This document shows positions 21,265 to 31,294 of a stretch of DNA of 64,000 bases, piece by piece. The notes under the pieces are model-generated. The model was not told the DNA's origin, ran no database searches, and saw only the letters and a list, made by a program, of their open reading frames with translations. Source of the stretch: Flectonema sp. DT1601 (taxonomy: Eukaryota; Euglenozoa; Diplonemea; Diplonemida; Diplonemidae); NCBI GenBank assembly GCA_964019425.1, contig OZ025843.1, forward strand, positions 186,001-250,000. Reading direction: 5' to 3'. The stretch's first letter is position 1. Every line of letters starts with the position of its first letter. Made by a program: the position numbers and the translations under genes.

Positions 21265-24200
21265 TTATGGCTTTAGTGACGCTCGTGCTTTTTCTAATAT
21301 TTCTTTACGAATTTTTGGATAAGTTGGATGAGATAACAAAACTTTTTGAGTAACGTCAATCGCGTTAACGTACCTCTTGGCTTTGAGATAATTAAAAGCA
21401 AGTTTATATCCAACTCCGGGATCACTTTCATTTACTAACCTCCACGAGTTCTGTTTGTTTTTTTTGTTGTTGCTATTTTTTTTTTTTTTCTTCTGCACAG
21501 CAATAAATAAAAAAAAAAAAAAAAAAAAAAACCAAACCTCATAGCAATCGGACGCATCTCTGTAGGTCTGTTCTTTTTCATATATAAGTCCCATGTATTC
21601 CCATGCCCGACAGCATGATTTGTTTGCTTGAAGACACTTTCTCAGTAAGTCCTGATTGGATATGTGTGTGATTTATGTTTACATGAATCTAAAAGAACAT
21701 AATCGGCATTACATACCTGAGCAAGATCGTATTTTCCTCCGGCAATATGAATGTCGGCGAGAAGCAGCCAGGCTCGCTCAAACTCGTCAGCCTGTTTTAT
21801 TATTATTTTTTTTTGTAATTCAAATTTTTTTGCATAGTATAAACAAAAGGAGGATGGTACACAAACCTCATCTTGGTTGTACGGTGCTTTAGCAACTCGT
21901 TTTAAATGGTTTCGAGCTTTAGGGGTTTGTTTCATCATTTGGAGGACGGTTGCCATACCAACGATGCAAGGGACGTTGATGATTTCAGTCGCGGGTTTTT
22001 GTCCCTGAGAATCACTCTCCGAGGAGGTCATTATGTCATAGAACATCGCGAGAGCCTTTTCCAAATCGTTTGTTTTCTTCTTCGCTACCAAAACATACGC
22101 TTCAAGAATCTTTTTTTTTTCTTTGTTTTTAACATCCTTGAGAAGAGACTGAGCCCATGTGATATTTTCAGTCATGTCTGTGTGATCTTCACCTTCTCCC
22201 TCGCTATTCCATTGAGCCTCTGATCCTGGATTGAGGTATATTTCAATCATTTGACAGGTACACTTTTCAGACCATCTGGAATCACGAGGTGAACGACCCT
22301 TATGAAAATGTCTTAGAGCCTCTCTTGGATTATTAGTGTATCTGTTGTAGAGTCCTTTTGCGTATTGAAGTCCTGGTTCTGAACGCCTTGCATGTTGCTC
22401 TGCGGCAGTGAAAAATTGAGGGGCTTCGTATAGGCGTCCAGCTCTTTTTAACAATTGAATGAACTGAACGAGTGCTCCGTAATTTCCAGGTTTCTTCTCG
22501 AGGAGTTGTTGAAAGTGAAATGTAGCGTCTTCGTAGTTGTTTCTCCTGAACATTATATCGGCAAGCATCATGCTTGCTTCTTCATTCGCAGGGTCTACTT
22601 TTAGTAATGCGTTCGCTTGGTGTTCACAACCATCCAAGTCACCTTTATCACTGTACATCTGAGCCAGTGCAAGCATTGATCTTGAGTGTGTATCGTCTTG
22701 TTTGAGTGCTTCGTTATGAAATACAACTGCTTTTTCAGGCATTTTTTGCTTACGGTAGTACTCTCCAAGCTCAACACAGATGTTGGCGCCTAGGCGACGT
22801 TGTTGGGGTTCAAGTTCAGGCTGTTCCACTCTTACTTTTTGAATTACCGTATTTTGACAAACTCTTGCTTGGATGAGAGCTTCTGAACACTTTTTTAAAT
22901 CTCCTGAACTTTTGTAAACTTTCGCTAACAATAACAACGTTCTAACGTCATCCATTGAGGTATGTAGATCGTCACTTCCTGATCCACTTGATCTTTCCTT
23001 CTCTTTTCGTATGAGTGAAGCTTTTAACTCTTCTTCCGCATCACTATAGCTGCCTAATTTCCAATATAGGTTCGCCAAATCGTGTCTGAGTGTCAGTTTT
23101 TTTGGTTCAGCTTTGACTGCGTTTCTATAATACTGAATTGCTTTTTGATAATCATGTGTTGTTACAAATGCCATTCCTATCTTTGACGACATCTCAGCGT
23201 CGTTGGGATCCATTGCTCTGGCTTTTTCGAATGTTTGGATGGCTTTTTCAGGTTCTTGGATGGCCATGTAGGCTTCTCCCAGGAATAGGTATGACCCAAC
23301 TGTGGGAAATGCCTCTACCAGTTCCTCATAACACTTTGCAAAAGCACGTTTGTTATTGCGACTGTTCAGATAGATGTTTGCCATGTGTGCTTTGGCTTTC
23401 AGAAAGTATGGAGATTCTGTTGTGACTGAACGCAGCATCGACAGACCTTTTTCAACATCTTTCTTACAAACGATCATCGCCTGGGCAATTACCACGCGAC
23501 CTTCTTCAGGTGTGCCTCTGAAATTCGAGAGAGCTTCTGTGATCGTGTCTTCAGCTATAGAGTAGTTTTTTAATTTAACCTGAACCTCTGCAAGTTCAAG
23601 ATAAATCGAAACATGATCTTGAACATTCAATGGTCTGTAACGGTTTCCTTGAGCCATTTGCTTTGTGAGTGCTTGTGCATGTTCATAGTCTTTCAAAGCT
23701 TCTTCGTATTTACCAACAGCGTTCGATACTCTGGCTTTTAGTAAGTTGTATTGAGGCCAGTCTCGTACCTCGAATTCCATCATGCTTTGTTCTAAAGCCT
23801 GCTGTGCTTGAGTGTAATTCTCTTGATGGTAAGCAATCTGAGCTGCGAGTAAGTGAGCTTCAGCAAACGTTGGATCGGTACGAATACAAGAATTGATGCA
23901 TATTTGAGACTTTTCCAAGTCGTTTTCAATAAAATCAATTCTCGCTAATAAGAGCTGTCCTTCTAACGATCCTTTAACATGTTTAACGAGAAGCTCAAGA
24001 GGTTTTCTTGTTTTCGAAGCGATCGTTGACGGAGGATCAGTAGGAGATAATGGTTCTGTTGGACAGTGTTGAAGGTATTCCCTGATTATCGCTAGTAGTA
24101 GTTGAGGGTTGAATTGCTCGTAAAAAGCATAAGATGCATCAACTCCAGTACATTGTTTTGTATGAATCGCAACAGCTTCATCGATTGCCTCGATACTTTC

Positions 24201-25475
24201 AACCTGATTCCGATGTTTTCTCCACTTCATTACAGCTGTTAAGTAGCATAGCTCAGCAGGTCTTTCTGATATTTGCATTTGATTTAAGAATTCTAATTGT
24301 TGTTCTGCTTCGTCTAATTTCCCAAGCATTAGTTGTGATCTTATAATACCATGCAGAGCTCCTAGATTCCCGTCGTCAAGCTGCAATGCTTGTCTGAACG
24401 TATCTAACGCTCGAGACCATTCTCCAGCAAGAGATAGCTGAAAGGCTTTTTCGGAAATGTATTCTGCTGATTTCGGTTGCAAGTCACATGCTTTGTTCAT
24501 TAGCATTTGCGTTGTGTGAAGAATTTGTGTAGATCCTCCACTCATTCGTGCTATCGTCTTACTGATTAAGGCATACAAAACATGGGTTTTTGGTTCGCCT
24601 ATCTCTAACGCTTTCCACAATTCACGAACGCTGTTGGCCGCGACGCTATAACGACATTCTTCGACCAACAGGTATAAATTTATAATCATTAAAGCTTGGA
24701 TGTTCGCCGGTTCCTTATTCAGTAGTCTCTGAGCCGTTTCAGCTGCAAGTCCCCATTGTCCTTTTTTAATTAAAATTTTTGCTTTTTCAACATAAACGAT
24801 ATTAAGGAGGTCCACAGGAGGTGAGGATGCTGCTAATTCGTTGATAATTTGAATGGCTGCCGACCAATTCTTTTTTTGATCAAGAAAAGCAACTTTTCCT
24901 AAATGTGCATCGACGTGTCCAGCGATGCCACCTTGAGATACGTCAACTGCTTTATCAAAATTCGTGATCGATTTTTCAATAAAAGCTGTTCTCTTACTTG
25001 ATAAGTTAATCCATCCCATAAGTGACTGAGCGTTTATGTAGCTGTCCGGCTGTTGGTTATCCATTGCTTTTTGACAAGTATCACGTGCCTTTATATGGTC
25101 ACCCTGCATCCAATGCAAAGCCGCACATTGCAACCACGCACTAGGAATAGCTGATTTCTCTTCTACCATTAACTTAGTTTCTATGTCGTCAATCGTGTCC
25201 TGATCAATTTGTCTTTGACTTTTCAAAGCTGCGATATGAGCAGTATAAACCGCCAGCTGAACTTCTCTTCTACCTGTTGCAGCAGTATAGTCTCGGATGG
25301 CCTCAGTCACTCTTCCTTGGGAGGCCAATGAAAATCCTCTCCAAAGTCTAAAAACAGGATGTTCTCCACCCTGCTGTAACATCAAGTCACACACTTTTTG
25401 CATATGATGTACGAAACCTTCCCTACCATGGTATAATATCAAGTCCATCGCATCTCTTTCTGCCATGCGTTCCAT
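21265..25475 (-). CDS. IFT139: Intraflagellar transport protein IFT139 (TTC21B)
   Basis: Four exons, all phase 0: 25475-21867, 21791-21717, 21651-21538 and 21450-21265. They give 1327 residues, matching the family (human TTC21B is about 1316). The protein is TPR solenoid throughout. Family-like segments include the N-terminal [17 protein letters not shown] and the C-terminal [18 protein letters not shown] and [19 protein letters not shown], followed by [12 protein letters not shown]. The introns are 75, 65 and 87 nt with GT(T/A)TG donors and CAG acceptors, and only their removal gives the conserved C-terminus. The first ATG after the A run (MERMAERD) was taken as start. Known role: peripheral subunit of the IFT-A complex in retrograde ciliary transport. 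It shows the organism builds flagella by IFT. Confidence 0.95.
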
Positions 25476-26395
25476 TTTTTTTTTTTTTTTTCTTTTAGTA
25501 TGCACCCGAAACGGTTCCTTTTTGTTGGTTGTAAAAAAAAATACTCAAATTGCAGACAAAAAAAAAAAAAAAAAAAAAGAAAAAACTCTTACAACAAATA
25601 TGTTAAAGGATACAGTGAACAATGGCGATGCTTAACTTTTTTAGCCTTTTTGAAGTAACCTTGTTAGTGGTGGTGTAGAAATCAGTCAATAAAAATAGGA
25701 ATACAATAATTTCCTGTCACCCTCACATAACACAACAATCAGCAACTCGATGTTAGCTAAAGTGAAACAGGCTACGCTACTTGCTTGGCTTTACATAGAA
25801 TCTCAATGGTGAGTTATAAGACACCTTTGGTTCTTATTTCATCTTTTTTTTTGGTTTTTTTTTTTTTTTTTAAAAAAAGGAAAAAAATAACAAGATTTTC
25901 TTCTCTTTATTAATTTAAAAAAAAAAAAAAAAAACCATTCAGATAAGCCTTATGTTCTCTGTTGTCGGTGCAACCGCCCCCACATTTTTTTAAAAAAAAA
26001 TTAAAATGGGAATTCACAAAAGATGGCAAAAAAAAATGTTGCTACCTAGAATCGAACTTGAACTCCCCACAGCAATTTTTTTTTTAACACAAAAAAATGG
26101 AATAATTGTTTGTGTTGACTCGTCAAGCAGAAGCGCTTTGACAAAATATCAACCAGGTCCAAACACCTGCTTAGAAAGCAGAGATAAGTAATGTTTTAAT
26201 GTAAAGAAGCCAACGACGGTCAACAAGGCAAGGGAACGTCAAAGGCAACCATATCGTGTAGAAAAAATAAAAAAGGAAAAAATAAATAAATAAGTTAGCA
26301 ACACACTAAAAAAAAAAATACATCTAAAACTCACTCGAACGGGGTCGTCAGCCAACTAAAAATTAAAAAATAATAATAATAATAAAAAAAACTAC
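25476..26395. other. Spacer, no gene seen
   Basis: AT-rich, with long A/T runs. GGCGATGCTTAACTTTTTTAGCC at about 25624 resembles 5599-5625 in the first spacer, so it is another dispersed fragment. A partial copy of the CGACGAAGTCGG element is at 25930-25985. No convincing frame. Confidence 0.6.
25930..25985 (-). repeat. Dispersed palindrome element, short copy
   Basis: On the minus strand it carries GTTGCACCGAC, then ATAAGGCTTATCTGAATGG. These are the two ends of the element seen at 14205-14372 and 33385-33500 with the middle missing. Confidence 0.55.
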
Positions 26396-28333
26396 CTATC
26401 GTCCAGCAGCATAGCAGTCTTGTTTAACTTTTAAAAATATCAACCAATCAACCATGTCCTGTTCTGAATTTGCTCGTAGCTTGTAATGACGTTCCGAATC
26501 ACCTCCAAAAGCACCAACAGTCGGTTCTCTCAATATAAAAGTAGTAACACCCGAAGTTGACGGGATTGGGTCTATTGTACATAACACCAGATTAAGAGAA
26601 TAAACCGGAACAGTTACAAGTTTATCAGTATCCAATGGGTGAGTAAGATGAAGCCAACTGTCAACGGTAGCAAATCCGTGGTATTCTTTCCATCCAAGAA
26701 CCGTTTTAAGCTTTAAGGGACCCTTTCTACTTATGAGTTGAGACTCAAAGACGTCTACTGGATTGATAATACAACGAGTGTCTAAGTTTGGAACTTTACG
26801 AGCATTGCTGTTGTTATTCTCATTGAATTCTAAGTCGCGGACACCAACTCCTTCAAGCATAGCACGTAGACCTGCTGCTGCGGTATTTATCATATCCAGA
26901 CACTGTTCTTCAATACAATTCAGTGTCGTGAGTGCGCTGAGTACTTCTTCTTTGTATCTCTGAATAGCAGTTGCGAATTTGAAATTCGCCTTACCATACT
27001 CTCGTTCTTGATTCCAAGCATCTTGACCAGCCTTGGAGCATGATTTCGCCTGAGTTAAGACAGTTTGTAGTTGTAAGAATACTGCTCTTGTTTTTTCATG
27101 TTGTTTTTGTAATTTTTTAAAAGCTCTTGAGCTATTCGACAAACAATTATCACAAGTACCACCAATGGTGGAGGCTAACGCTGATAAACTTTGAATCGTG
27201 TCATCAGAAACCTGTCCGTTCGAACCAGTCATTTTATCTGCAGCGGCAAGAGCTACGTTGTTAATAGAAGCAAACAGTGACACTACTGGGTTAGGGCTAT
27301 CACTTACTGTGGTAGGTGACCTCGACGAGCGAAGAACTTTAGCTAGCAGCTGTTGTTGTTGTCTAACAATACCGATGTGTTCTTTTAATGATAACAGTAG
27401 TTTTGATGAATCTCTTGCATCGATAATAGCCATTCCTAACATTCCCTTTAGACTATCAGTTCCAGCTATTTCACTTGAAAATACCTCACATCGATGTTGT
27501 TCGTGTTTTTGTAAGGTATTAAGACAGGCACACTTAACGCTATGTACGAATTTTGATCTTGAATTATCAGTCATGTGAGTTGGTTTTACTCTGGCTGCTC
27601 GTCTCCATCGACGTCTACGAACGCATGATGTGCTGGTTCGTTTTGTAGTGAATTCAGATCTGAAATCAAAAGCATATGTCCATCCTGTCGGATCACTTGA
27701 ATCATGAGAAACATCGACAGTCCATTCAAAGTCTCTCCATTCTGATTCACTTGAAGGATGTCCCCAGACTCCAGGAATAGGCCAGTGCTCTCTCTGTCGT
27801 TCATGAAGACCATCTTTTGATGTCCATCGTCCACGCTCTCCTACGAGCATCTTACCAGTCCATCCTGCGACAGGATACCATCGTTGGTTTTCATATGTTG
27901 TTGCCCAGGCTATTAAGTCTTTTGATGTTTTATCAACTTCATGAGATTCAGCCTCCCATTTACCTTCACCAACAGTTGTAGGTGTTGTGTGTATGGAATC
28001 AGTTAGTTGATGGTTTGCTTCTACGGAGTTGAGATTATCAGGTTGCTGTTTGCTATTTATTTCTATATTTGGTTCCGGAATATCTATCGGTGTTGGTATT
28101 GGTACTGGTTCTACTTCTTCTTTTAGCTGATCCTTTAACTCAGTAGGTTGCTCCACCATCTCCGACGATACTATTTCTGTTTGATGAGCAGCTATGGGTT
28201 CCTTTACTTCGTTCGATTGTCTCTCTTCGTTTTCAATTTCCAACACTGGCGCTCCCTCTGAGACAGGCGACTGCTCCAACGGACTCGATTCCGGGGTTTC
28301 TATTTCCTCCCCTTCAAATTCTTTGTGGGACAT
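26396..28333 (-). CDS. Dysferlin-motif (DysFN/DysFC) and PH domain protein
   Basis: 645 residues without a visible intron. Residues 1-125 are acidic, Pro/Glu-rich and probably disordered. About 150-205 resembles DysFN (RWYPVAGWTGKMLVGERGRW...), and 205-250 resembles DysFC (TGWTYAFDF, then CVRRRRWRRAARVK), the motif pair found in dysferlins and Pex23/Pex30-type proteins. Residues about 255-500 are helical. About 532-642 forms a C-terminal PH domain (GPLKLKTVLGWKEYHGFATV ... MVDWLIFLK). I see no transmembrane segment, so this differs from dysferlin and from Pex30. The likely role is membrane- or lipid-associated, by analogy only. An AG (GGTGTTAG) lies upstream of the ATG, before an A-rich leader. 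Confidence 0.8.
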   Translation of the reverse strand: MSHKEFEGEEIETPESSPLEQSPVSEGAPVLEIENEERQSNEVKEPIAAHQTEIVSSEMVEQPTELKDQLKEEVEPVPIPTPIDIPEPNIEINSKQQPDNLNSVEANHQLTDSIHTTPTTVGEGKWEAESHEVDKTSKDLIAWATTYENQRWYPVAGWTGKMLVGERGRWTSKDGLHERQREHWPIPGVWGHPSSESEWRDFEWTVDVSHDSSDPTGWTYAFDFRSEFTTKRTSTSCVRRRRWRRAARVKPTHMTDNSRSKFVHSVKCACLNTLQKHEQHRCEVFSSEIAGTDSLKGMLGMAIIDARDSSKLLLSLKEHIGIVRQQQQLLAKVLRSSRSPTTVSDSPNPVVSLFASINNVALAAADKMTGSNGQVSDDTIQSLSALASTIGGTCDNCLSNSSRAFKKLQKQHEKTRAVFLQLQTVLTQAKSCSKAGQDAWNQEREYGKANFKFATAIQRYKEEVLSALTTLNCIEEQCLDMINTAAAGLRAMLEGVGVRDLEFNENNNSNARKVPNLDTRCIINPVDVFESQLISRKGPLKLKTVLGWKEYHGFATVDSWLHLTHPLDTDKLVTVPVYSLNLVLCTIDPIPSTSGVTTFILREPTVGAFGGDSERHYKLRANSEQDMVDWLIFLKVKQDCYAAGR

Positions 28334-28864
28334 TATTTCGTTTTTTTTTTTTTTTTTTTTTTATCTAACACCGTGTCACTTTAGGAGAGAATAATAAAAA
28401 ACATAAATAAAAAAAAATGTACTTTAAAAACATCAACTCAACTACGTAATGTTCAACACTGACGAAAAGTTGTATTTTTTTTTTTTTCTATCTACAAAAC
28501 CAATTTGTTCGGTAGAAACAGAATTGCGGCAGATTAGAACACAATCTCCACAAGTGAGCGGTACCAGTTGCGCACAAACATGAATAAGTTGGCCGATTCT
28601 TTGTTGTTGTTGTTTTTTTTTTTTTTTTTCTCCTCCTCGTTTCTCTAAGACAAGTATTATAGAGAAATGTTATGTCGTGTTTTTTAGTGTTTCGTCAGAT
28701 GCAGATGCTTACCCTTTTTTTAAAAAAATCTGTTCAGCTACGATTGTTAAGTCGCGATTACTGCCGTGACTTTCCTTACTGAACAGCGGCAGCGCTTTTT
28801 TTTTTTTTATTCAGGAGGAGAAAAAAAAAAAAAAAAAAAAAAAGGAAAAAAGGAAAGCACAAAG
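28334..28864. other. Spacer, no gene seen
   Basis: 530 bp of AT-rich DNA with T runs at 28341-28362 and 28613-28630 and an A run at 28819-28843. No coding or RNA signal recognised. Confidence 0.6.
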
Positions 28865-29452
28865 TTACTGACTTGCAATTTGAGTGACCTTTTCCTTACC
28901 AGGTACGAATGACAGTTGATATCCTTCTTGTCCTCCTGGAACCAAGTATCCAACAGCCGCATCTCTTTCTACCCGATGGCGGTAGGCAGCTACGTGAATT
29001 GGTCTGGTTACGTATTCTCCAATTACGTGGTTTCGCATTTTTTCTGCCAAAATCATTTCAGCTGTTTGTTCTTTTGGGGTTAAGACACTATTCACTGCTT
29101 CGTGACCGTAACGGTCAGCTAACATTGCCTGTTCTTCCATTAGGACGAGTGTTTTATAATTTAAAGTTTCATGCAGCCTTGATCTCATAAAACCGACCCA
29201 TTCACTGTTATAAATCCATTTTTTCGATTCTCTCTCTCCTTTTTTTCTTCCGTCGTGCATATCTCTTACTCTTCGTCTCCATCTGTAAAGCGCCTGTCCC
29301 TCAGAATCAAGTTTCTTTAGAACCGTTGCGTTTCCAATTCCTGGTAAATTCTTTTCTGATATATTGCTGGTGAACATTGGCAAATTATATTTATTGAATT
29401 GGTAAGGAACTGTACTCCCCGGGACTCGATATGCTATCCCTTTAGCGTTCAT
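28865..29452 (-). CDS. Unknown 195-residue basic protein
   Basis: An intact frame starts at MNAKGIAYRV and ends VTQIASQ. It is basic, helical in the middle (WRRRVRDMHDGRKKGERESK, then MRSRLHETLNYKTLVLMEEQ), and has no signal peptide or membrane segment. I do not recognise a family. The leader and first ten codons are duplicated at 29649. It lies between a DysF-PH gene and an Mdm12-like gene. Normal codon use and the good acceptor (CATCAATCAG) before the start argue that it is real. Confidence 0.65.
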   Translation of the reverse strand: MNAKGIAYRVPGSTVPYQFNKYNLPMFTSNISEKNLPGIGNATVLKKLDSEGQALYRWRRRVRDMHDGRKKGERESKKWIYNSEWVGFMRSRLHETLNYKTLVLMEEQAMLADRYGHEAVNSVLTPKEQTAEMILAEKMRNHVIGEYVTRPIHVAAYRHRVERDAAVGYLVPGGQEGYQLSFVPGKEKVTQIASQ

Positions 29453-29538
29453 TATTTACAATACCACACACTGATTGATGAGGGGGGGTAACTTGATACA
29501 GTTATTAAACATAAAGCAACTTGAAAAACTGGCTAAAA

Positions 29539-29649
29539 CTAAATTAAGGTTTGGCCAAGCAACCTAGTTGCCATGTAAGTATCGATAAAATCCCATACAT
29601 GCTGTCGAATATGTGGATTGACTCGATAAGCTACCCCCTTAGCGTTCAT
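29539..29649 (-). pseudogene. Duplicated 5' end of the 195-residue protein gene (36-codon frame)
   Basis: The frame opens MNAKGVAYRV, the same ten codons as the neighbouring gene bar one residue. It then continues into unrelated NPHIRQHVWDFIDTYMATRL and a stop. The sequence before both ATGs is also shared (CACTGATTGATGA(A/G)GGGGGG on the plus strand). It may be an alternative first exon, a tiny gene or a dead duplicate. Confidence 0.5.
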
Positions 29650-29747
29650 TATATACACTGATTGATGAAGGGGGGGGTTAAAGATAATAATAATTAGAAA
29701 GTATAAACACGAAATCCATTTTTTTTTTTTATATAAAAAACTACTCA

Positions 29748-30785
29748 TTACCTTGCCTGGGTGTTTCCTGCAACCCAATGCGTGAGAGTCTTTCTCAGCG
29801 TTCTACTAACTCCAGCTAATGGAACTTTAATACTATTAGGCCACAGAACGTGTTCAAATAATAAGTCGCTTATTATGTTTCTGACCATACTGGTAAGCTG
29901 ACGATCATCCAAACAACGAGGATGGTTTCCAAATAAAACGTCAAGATCAACAGATGCTGGTGATGACCAATTTGCTTCAGGAATAACATAAACAGTAAGG
30001 TATCCATCTTGTATAAGAAATTCAACAGCAGCTTGAATTCTAAGAGAGTGAACCCTGCAAGTAATGGGAAGCTGAATCAGACCAGGACACGATTGACCAG
30101 AAATCTCAGTATCAACAACAACCTTAGCTGATAATTCAAGTTCCAAATCTCCAGCATACGCAACTGTAAACTCTGTCCATAGTCCTTCTTCACCAAACAG
30201 ATCAGAAATATTCGGTGGAAGTAACTGTAACATGTGTCTACATATAGCTTCATGAATACCGGGAAGCTCGTCACTAACATCATGGTCTTGTACGTCAGTT
30301 GATGATAGCATACTGATGGTGGTGGCGTCATCCGATAGGGGTGATGGTGATCTTCGTTGTTGATTTTCATTTTGATTTCCTTCTTGTTTTTGATTCATAA
30401 AAGGAAGAGTTTTCAATATGTCAGACACACTCAATGAATTACCATCCAACGTTGATATCGATGTACTAAACTTTCCCTCTCCACTCTCACCTGGATCAAT
30501 CCCAACTGAATACACCTTCGCAGATCCTCTTTCCTTTTGATTCGGTACTAATCCATGAGGAAATTCAGTAGCCTTACTAATTTGAGTTAGCTCAACGTAT
30601 GGTGGGTTCGATCCAAGAGACACCTTTCCGATTGTTAGCTCTCTCACGATCTTCTTTTTTGAATCTTGTTCGCCATCTCCATTTAACAATTCTTTTAATT
30701 TCTCATTAGCAATTTCAACATAAGTCTCAATTATACTCTCCAATGCATAGTTATTGTTTAGGCGTGAGAATTTTATTTGAGCCAT
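29748..30785 (-). CDS. SMP-domain lipid-transfer protein, Mdm12-like (ERMES)
   Basis: 345 residues from the ATG at 30785 (MAQIKFSRLNNNYALESIIE). The SMP signature is split by a disordered acidic insert, as in Mdm12: VRELTIGKVSLGSNPPYVEL near residues 50-70, then about 200-285 WTEFTVAYAGDLELELSAKV ... PGLIQLPITCRVHSLRIQAA ... YLTVYVIPE. Known family role: Mdm12 binds Mmm1 and Mdm34 in the ER-mitochondria encounter structure and carries phospholipids. Other SMP proteins are possible, but the SLGSNPP motif and split domain favour Mdm12. It implies an organism that retains ERMES and a mitochondrion or related organelle. A pyrimidine-rich tract ending CCCTAAG precedes the start by 10 nt. Confidence 0.75.
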   Translation of the reverse strand: MAQIKFSRLNNNYALESIIETYVEIANEKLKELLNGDGEQDSKKKIVRELTIGKVSLGSNPPYVELTQISKATEFPHGLVPNQKERGSAKVYSVGIDPGESGEGKFSTSISTLDGNSLSVSDILKTLPFMNQKQEGNQNENQQRRSPSPLSDDATTISMLSSTDVQDHDVSDELPGIHEAICRHMLQLLPPNISDLFGEEGLWTEFTVAYAGDLELELSAKVVVDTEISGQSCPGLIQLPITCRVHSLRIQAAVEFLIQDGYLTVYVIPEANWSSPASVDLDVLFGNHPRCLDDRQLTSMVRNIISDLLFEHVLWPNSIKVPLAGVSRTLRKTLTHWVAGNTQAR

Positions 30786-31294
30786 TGACAATTAACTTAG
30801 GGAGGAAGAAGAAAAAAAAAGAAGGAAAAGGGGAAAAAAAAAGAAGGTAAACTAATGTAAATCTATTCTACATACAAGAGAATACAAAAACCAATGATGC
30901 ATCATACTTGTTATTTTATTGTTTTTTGTATGTCTTCAACAAGTTCTCTGTAGAAAAGAAAAAAAACAATAATTGAGCCTTTTTGATCTTGTTCGGTAAT
31001 TCCTGAGAGGGTGAAGTATAACAAGGGTTGAAGAATCACTTGAATAGGGCTTGGCACTGCTCGTCAGAACGTTTTTTTTGCTTTTTCGCAATTCTACATA
31101 CAAGAGAATACAAAACCCAAAACCACATCATACTTGTTATTTTATTGTTTTTGTTTTGTCCTCAACAGGTCCTGTAGAAAAGAAAAAAAAAACAATAATA
31201 AATAATTATTACTAACTCCCACCACATACAATAGTTTCGAGAGCACAAATCACTCTGATGAATAATAATTTAAAAAAAAAAAAAAATAGATTTT
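30786..31294. other. Spacer with direct repeats around a dispersed element
   Basis: No gene seen. A segment of about 105 bp (ATTCTACATACAAGAGAATAC ... TGTAGAAAAG) occurs at 30865-30968 and 31091-31197. Between the copies lies copy 2 of the 100-bp dispersed element. Confidence 0.75.
30969..31069. repeat. Dispersed 100-bp element, copy 2
   Basis: Matches 7154-7256 almost base for base (GTGAAGTATAACAAGGGTTG, then AATCACTTGAATAGGGCTTG, then GCACTGCTCGTCAGAA). Edges are sharp and the flanks are unrelated to those of copy 1. Confidence 0.8.
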
